From positions 1 to 8,906 of the forward strand of contig DAITMB010000168.1 in NCBI GenBank assembly GCA_036835375.1: 8,906 bases of DNA. Direction: 5' to 3'. This document shows, in pieces, positions 5,994 through 8,906 of the stretch. The stretch's first letter is position 1. Each line of letters starts with the position of its first letter. Under the pieces are notes generated by a model. That model saw only the letters and a list, made by a program, of their open reading frames with translations. It was not told the origin of the DNA and did not search any database. Source of the stretch: JANQTF01 sp036835375 (GTDB lineage Bacteria; Bacteroidota; Bacteroidia; J057). Position numbers and translations under genes: made by a program.

Positions 5994-6821
5994 ATGGATG
6001 AATCCTTTCTTCGGCACTTGTACCAGCAGCACCAGGAATGTCCGGAATGCCCCACGACGCAGGCGGTGAGCGGATTTTTTGAGGAACTGCTGGGAGTCCT
6101 CTTTTCGGATCACGCCAGCCGCACGTTTGATTCCTTTGCCCGCTTCGAGCTGCACGTACTCAATCTCAAGGAAGCCCTCTACGAAATGCTCTACATGCGG
6201 CCCAATCGCGAAGAGGGAAGCCAAGCCAACAAGGCGGAGTTGTTTTTTCGTACGATACCAGAAATTTACGAGAAACTACAGCAGGATCTCGAGTCCATGT
6301 ACGCGGGTGATCCGGCGGCACAGAGTGTGAATGAGGTCGTTCGGAGCTACCCCGGATTTTATGCTGTGGCGGCCTATCGTTGTGCTCACGAGCTGCATCG
6401 ACTAGGGGTAAAGGTGATTCCTCGCATGCTCACCGAGTTTGCCCATAGTAGGACCGGGATCGACATTCACCCAGCAGCGAACATTGGTCGTCACTTTTGC
6501 ATTGACCACGGCACCGGGGTCGTGATCGGCGCGACCAGTGACATCGGGGATCATGTAAAAATATATCAAGGCGTGACCCTGGGTGCGCTGAGCGTGAGTA
6601 AAGAAGATGCCGCGATCAAGCGCCATCCCAGCATTGAAGATCACGTGGTGATTTATTCCGGAGCGACCATTTTAGGTGGAAAAACGGTCATTGGGCACCA
6701 CAGCATCATCGGTGGAAATGTCTGGATCACACAAAGCGTCGTGCCACATAGCAAAGTGTATTACCAGCAGCAAGTGATTGACCAGCAAGGCACCCAGGTA
6801 GATCAAGTTAAAATCAAGTGA
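5994..6821 (+). CDS. epsC: Serine O-acetyltransferase (EpsC/CysE type)
   Basis: A 275-residue enzyme that transfers acetyl from acetyl-CoA to L-serine, giving O-acetylserine for cysteine synthesis in the cytoplasm. An N-terminal helical part (1-130) leads to a left-handed beta-helix built of hexapeptide repeats (about 154-255). Catalytic and substrate positions recognisable from E. coli CysE are D106 (in AGDPAA), the D171-H172 pair in IDHGTGVVIG, and R210-H211 in RHPSIED. The loop GVTLGAL and the turns ATILGGKTVIG and IIGGNVWI are typical. The frame is open back to an ATG at 5871, but the family begins like MDESFLRHLYQQHQ, so I start at 5994. The C-terminus (...QQGTQVDQVKIK) is glutamine-rich and lacks the terminal isoleucine that CysE uses to bind CysK. 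It lies 189 bases ahead of cysM. Confidence 0.93.
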   Translation: MDESFLRHLYQQHQECPECPTTQAVSGFFEELLGVLFSDHASRTFDSFARFELHVLNLKEALYEMLYMRPNREEGSQANKAELFFRTIPEIYEKLQQDLESMYAGDPAAQSVNEVVRSYPGFYAVAAYRCAHELHRLGVKVIPRMLTEFAHSRTGIDIHPAANIGRHFCIDHGTGVVIGATSDIGDHVKIYQGVTLGALSVSKEDAAIKRHPSIEDHVVIYSGATILGGKTVIGHHSIIGGNVWITQSVVPHSKVYYQQQVIDQQGTQVDQVKIK

Positions 6822-6866
6822 AAGGGTGACTCCTTCCTCGCCTAACAGTTGACCGCAAGCCGTTTC

Positions 6867-6874
6867 TAAGTTTG
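6867..6874 (+). promoter_or_regulatory. Candidate -7 box (TAAGTTTG) upstream of cysM
   Basis: TAAGTTTG matches the Bacteroidota TAnnTTTG element exactly, in the 189-base gap between the acetyltransferase and cysM. The upstream -33 partner is poor: GTTG at 6848-6851 with only a 15-base spacer. If used, it would give cysM its own transcript with a leader of about 130 bases. No terminator hairpin was seen in this gap, so read-through from the upstream gene is also possible. Confidence 0.3.
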
Positions 6875-7010
6875 AAGAGGCATTTTCATCGACTTTTTGC
6901 TTCTTTCGATTCGCATTGGATCACAGCAAAGTTGGTTGTTTTCAATCCTTTGTTTGTTGTTCTTTCCCCTACTTTCCGACCATTGTTCATCCTGACTCCT
7001 CATTTCACCC

Positions 7011-7892
7011 ATGCACCTATTCGATCTCATTGGAAACACGCCCCTCGTAGAAATCAAGCACTTGAACCCGAATCCAGCAGTAAAAATATATGGAAAGTTG
7101 GAAGGTCAAAACCCCGGAGGAAGTGTGAAGGATCGCGCTGCTTTCGGCATGATTCAAGGAGCGCTGGACCGCAAAGACATTATTCCCGGCGATCGGCTGA
7201 TTGAGGCGACGAGTGGCAACACAGGGATTGCACTTGCGATGATTGCCCAGCAGATGGGCGTGGGGATGACCTTGGTGATGCCCGACAATTCTACCGTAGA
7301 GCGGGTCAAGACCATGCGTGCCTACGGAGCCGAAGTGATTCTCACCCCTGCGGAAAGGACCATCGAATATTCGCGAGAGCTCGCCGAGGAAATGGCCAGG
7401 GAAAAGGGATACTTTATGCTCAATCAATTCGCGAATCCAGATAATTACAAGATGCACTATCGGAGTACGGGTCCCGAAATTTGGCGAGATACCCTTGGCA
7501 AAGTCACGCATTTTGTGTCGGCGATGGGTACCACGGGCACCATCATGGGCGTTTCTCGGTATCTCAAAGAACAATCATCTTCGGTACAGATAGTGGGTAC
7601 ACAGCCCACCGATGGATCAAGCATTCCGGGCATTCGCCGCTGGTCACCTGCCTTTCTGCCCAAAATTTACGAGCCTAAGCGCGTCGATCGCATCATTGAC
7701 GTGAGTGCGGAAGAAGCGACCTACTGGACCCGCCGATTATCGAGAGAAGAAGGAATTTTGGCAGGAATGAGCAGTGGAGGGGCGCTGTTTGCTGCCCGGA
7801 AGATTGCCGAAGAAATCGATGAGGGCGTGATCGTACACATTGTTTGCGACCGGGGGGACCGCTACCTGAGTTCAGACCTATTTGAAGACTGA
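7011..7892 (+). CDS. cysM: Cysteine synthase B (O-acetylserine sulfhydrylase CysM)
   Basis: A 293-residue pyridoxal-phosphate enzyme of fold type II that makes L-cysteine from O-acetylserine and sulfide; CysM isoforms can also use thiosulfate to give S-sulfocysteine. The sequence follows E. coli CysM closely: IGNTPLV (7-13), KLEGQNPGGSVKDRAA with the PLP lysine K40, EATSGNTGIALAMIA (65-79), the phosphate-binding GTTGT (173-177), GSSIPGIRRW (202-211, distinctive of CysM against CysK), GMSSGGAL (252-259) and CDRGDRYLS (279-287). The protein ends soon after this last motif, slightly shorter than E. coli CysM (303). The ATG begins directly before the conserved DLIGNTPLV; no Shine-Dalgarno. With the acetyltransferase upstream it completes the two-step serine-to-cysteine route. 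Confidence 0.96.
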   Translation: MHLFDLIGNTPLVEIKHLNPNPAVKIYGKLEGQNPGGSVKDRAAFGMIQGALDRKDIIPGDRLIEATSGNTGIALAMIAQQMGVGMTLVMPDNSTVERVKTMRAYGAEVILTPAERTIEYSRELAEEMAREKGYFMLNQFANPDNYKMHYRSTGPEIWRDTLGKVTHFVSAMGTTGTIMGVSRYLKEQSSSVQIVGTQPTDGSSIPGIRRWSPAFLPKIYEPKRVDRIIDVSAEEATYWTRRLSREEGILAGMSSGGALFAARKIAEEIDEGVIVHIVCDRGDRYLSSDLFED

Positions 7893-7898
7893 TCGATC

Positions 7899-7949
7899 GC
7901 CGATATGTTGTTTCATATCATATCATGTCAATTCATCGGCCATGTGGCC
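7899..7949 (+). terminator. Structured intergenic segment after cysM, possible terminator
   Basis: Several nested inverted repeats follow the cysM stop: GATATG-TTGTTT-CATATC (7902-7919), an outer GCCGAT (7899-7904) with ATCGGC (7935-7940), and a tight GGCCA-TG-TGGCC (7938-7949) followed by TTTAA. The T-run is only three bases, so this is a weak candidate for termination and may simply be RNA structure or a binding site. Confidence 0.3.
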
Positions 7950-8007
7950 TTTAACCTCTGTCTGATCTTTCTGACCAACTCATCCTCAACTTAGCTGCTA
8001 CACGAAC

Positions 8008-8253
8008 ATGAAACCTGCTCAGTACACAAAAAAATGGAGATGGATGGCACCGCTGGGACTCACCCTGATCGGCGCTGGTCTCAGCCTCACAGGGGAGGCA
8101 ACGCTACTCAAAGGCGCACAAGTCGCTGCTTGGCAATGGATTGCGATGGGAACCACGGGATTGGTGTTGCTGAATGCTGGCGTGTCGGTATTTGGAGATG
8201 CAGTGAAGCGGAGATTTTGGGATGAATGGCGCGAGAACCAAGAAAGGCCATAA
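8008..8253 (+). CDS. Small two-helix membrane protein, uncharacterised
   Basis: An 81-residue protein with two hydrophobic segments, at about 12-34 (WMAPLGLTLIGAGLSLTGEA) and 42-63 (WQWIAMGTTGLVLLNAGVSVFG). Each ends in a similar G-x-S-(L/V)-(T/F)-G-(E/D)-A phrase, suggesting an internal duplication of a helix unit. Both ends are basic or charged (YTKKWRW at the start, VKRRFWDEWRENQERP at the end), which by the positive-inside rule suggests both termini face the cytoplasm. I recall similar short hypothetical proteins in Bacteroidota but no function. The stop is 2 bases before the start of the next gene, so the two are probably translated together. The ATG has no Shine-Dalgarno. Confidence 0.75.
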   Translation: MKPAQYTKKWRWMAPLGLTLIGAGLSLTGEATLLKGAQVAAWQWIAMGTTGLVLLNAGVSVFGDAVKRRFWDEWRENQERP

Positions 8254-8255
8254 GC

Positions 8256-8846
8256 ATGAGAGAATGGAGTCCAGAAGAATGGTCGGTGTGGTCGGATCGG
8301 GATTTTATGCCTATGAAGGTAAAGGTGTGGGCTAAGTTGGAAGAGGAGTTAATAGAATGCCTCAAAATGGTTGAATTGCTGCCTCTTCCAGTTGACCTGC
8401 CACTAGAGTGGTTTGCCACAAAAGGGCGAATTTATCGCGGGGAAAATTACCATTCGTACAGTTATCGCTCTTTGGACTTTCCGAAGTACGTGAAAGGCGA
8501 AGACCTGCTCTTGCTGCGAGTTGTGCTGTTGTGGGGACATCCAGCTGGCATACACCTGATCTGTAGCGGCACGCCACGGAAGCGCCTGCTGTCAACCTTG
8601 ACTCTTCGACGTAAGACGCTATCAGAATATTGGCACCTTGCTTGCCATTCAACGCCCTGGACTTGGGAACCCGACGCCGCAGGCTGGGTAGCCCTTCCTA
8701 CCCTGTCGGATCACGAATGGAAAGCCTGCCACACCCAGCGCGATTTTGTGAAGGTGAGTCGATTTTTGTCGCTTGATTCTCTTTCCGCCCTCGGCCCCTT
8801 CGTGCAGGACGCATGGCAGGAGATGATCGGTTGGTTGGGAGGTTGA
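8256..8846 (+). CDS. Uncharacterised Bacteroidota protein, coupled to the small membrane protein
   Basis: A 196-residue protein with no recognised catalytic motif. The core YRGENYHSYSYRSLDFPKYVKGEDLLLLRVVLLWGHPAGIHLICSG (60-105) resembles, from memory, an unnamed Bacteroidota family with 'Y-x-x-L-D-(F/Y)-P-(R/K)...D-x-x-x-x-R-x-x-x-x-W-G-x...L-H-L-x-G'. The rest is rich in tryptophan (about ten residues). It seems soluble and cytoplasmic; residues 84-102 are hydrophobic but more like buried strands than a membrane helix. I start at ATG 8256 because AAAGG lies about 7 bases before it and it follows the preceding TAA by 2 bases; an in-frame ATG at 8226 would overlap the membrane protein gene by 28 bases. 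The last residues, GWLGG, are encoded by sequence matching the tandem repeat that follows, so the native C-terminus may have been replaced or extended. Confidence 0.75.
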   Translation: MREWSPEEWSVWSDRDFMPMKVKVWAKLEEELIECLKMVELLPLPVDLPLEWFATKGRIYRGENYHSYSYRSLDFPKYVKGEDLLLLRVVLLWGHPAGIHLICSGTPRKRLLSTLTLRRKTLSEYWHLACHSTPWTWEPDAAGWVALPTLSDHEWKACHTQRDFVKVSRFLSLDSLSALGPFVQDAWQEMIGWLGG

Positions 8847-8906
8847 GAGTCGGGAGGTTGGAAGTTGGGAGTTGGGAGGTTGGAAGTTGGGAGGTTGGGA
8901 GGTTGG
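8829..8906 (+). repeat. Degenerate G-rich 7-8 bp tandem repeat, runs off window end
   Basis: The sequence is a mix of GGGAGGTT, GGAAGTT and GGGAGTT units. From 8852 the order is GGGAGGTT, GGAAGTT, GGGAGTT, GGGAGGTT, GGAAGTT, GGGAGGTT, GGGAGGTT, GG, with a 15-bp higher-order unit present twice (8852-8866 and 8874-8888). A less regular beginning (8829-8851) overlaps the final codons and stop of the preceding gene. All G-runs are on the plus strand, so two-layer G-quadruplexes are possible. The array is cut by the window edge, so its full length is unknown. Confidence 0.88.

Noticed and set aside
7017..7574. Minus-strand frame of 185 codons opposite cysM
   Set aside because: It is antisense to an unmistakable cysM and has no recognisable content.
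3214..7892. A single sulfur-assimilation cluster comprising the CysQ-like phosphatase, epsC and cysM
   Set aside because: The phosphatase is on the opposite strand, separated by two unrelated genes, its substrate is not defined, and no sulfate activation or reduction genes are present.

Overview
The window looks like chromosomal DNA from a member of the Bacteroidota, with roughly balanced base composition. Four things point there. Most starts lack a Shine-Dalgarno sequence. One secreted protein has the architecture of type IX secretion cargo. There is an ECF sigma factor operon of a Bacteroidota-specific kind, encoding a sigma factor, a membrane protein with P-x-GYFE motifs and an exported Spy/CpxP-like protein. 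Two promoter candidates match the phylum's TTTG / TAnnTTTG signal. I cannot place it reliably below phylum.

Left half (about 230-5111), all on the minus strand. Reading in the direction of transcription from the centre outwards: a signal-peptide protein with a degenerate type IX sorting-like C-terminus; an inositol-monophosphatase/CysQ-like phosphatase with an unusual C-terminal tail; an orphan IS630-type helix-turn-helix protein with no catalytic partner; then the ECF operon. That operon closes with a convincing intrinsic terminator at 231-279. The first 228 bases hold nothing I can call.

Right half (5326-8846), all on the plus strand: a SnoaL/NTF2-like protein, then serine O-acetyltransferase (EpsC/CysE type) and cysteine synthase B (CysM). 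These two make cysteine from serine via O-acetylserine. Next come a tiny two-helix membrane protein and an uncharacterised 196-residue protein whose start codon lies 2 bases after the preceding stop. The window ends in a G-rich degenerate 7-8 bp tandem repeat that begins at or inside the last codons of that protein and runs off the edge.

The two halves diverge around 5112-5325. The PAP-phosphatase-like gene near the cysteine genes suggests a loose sulfur-metabolism theme, but no sulfate reduction genes are present and the strands differ, so that link is inference. I see no defence system, CRISPR array, tRNA or rRNA. The least-described material is the ECF operon's membrane protein, the solo transposase HTH, the 8008-8846 gene pair and the terminal repeat.
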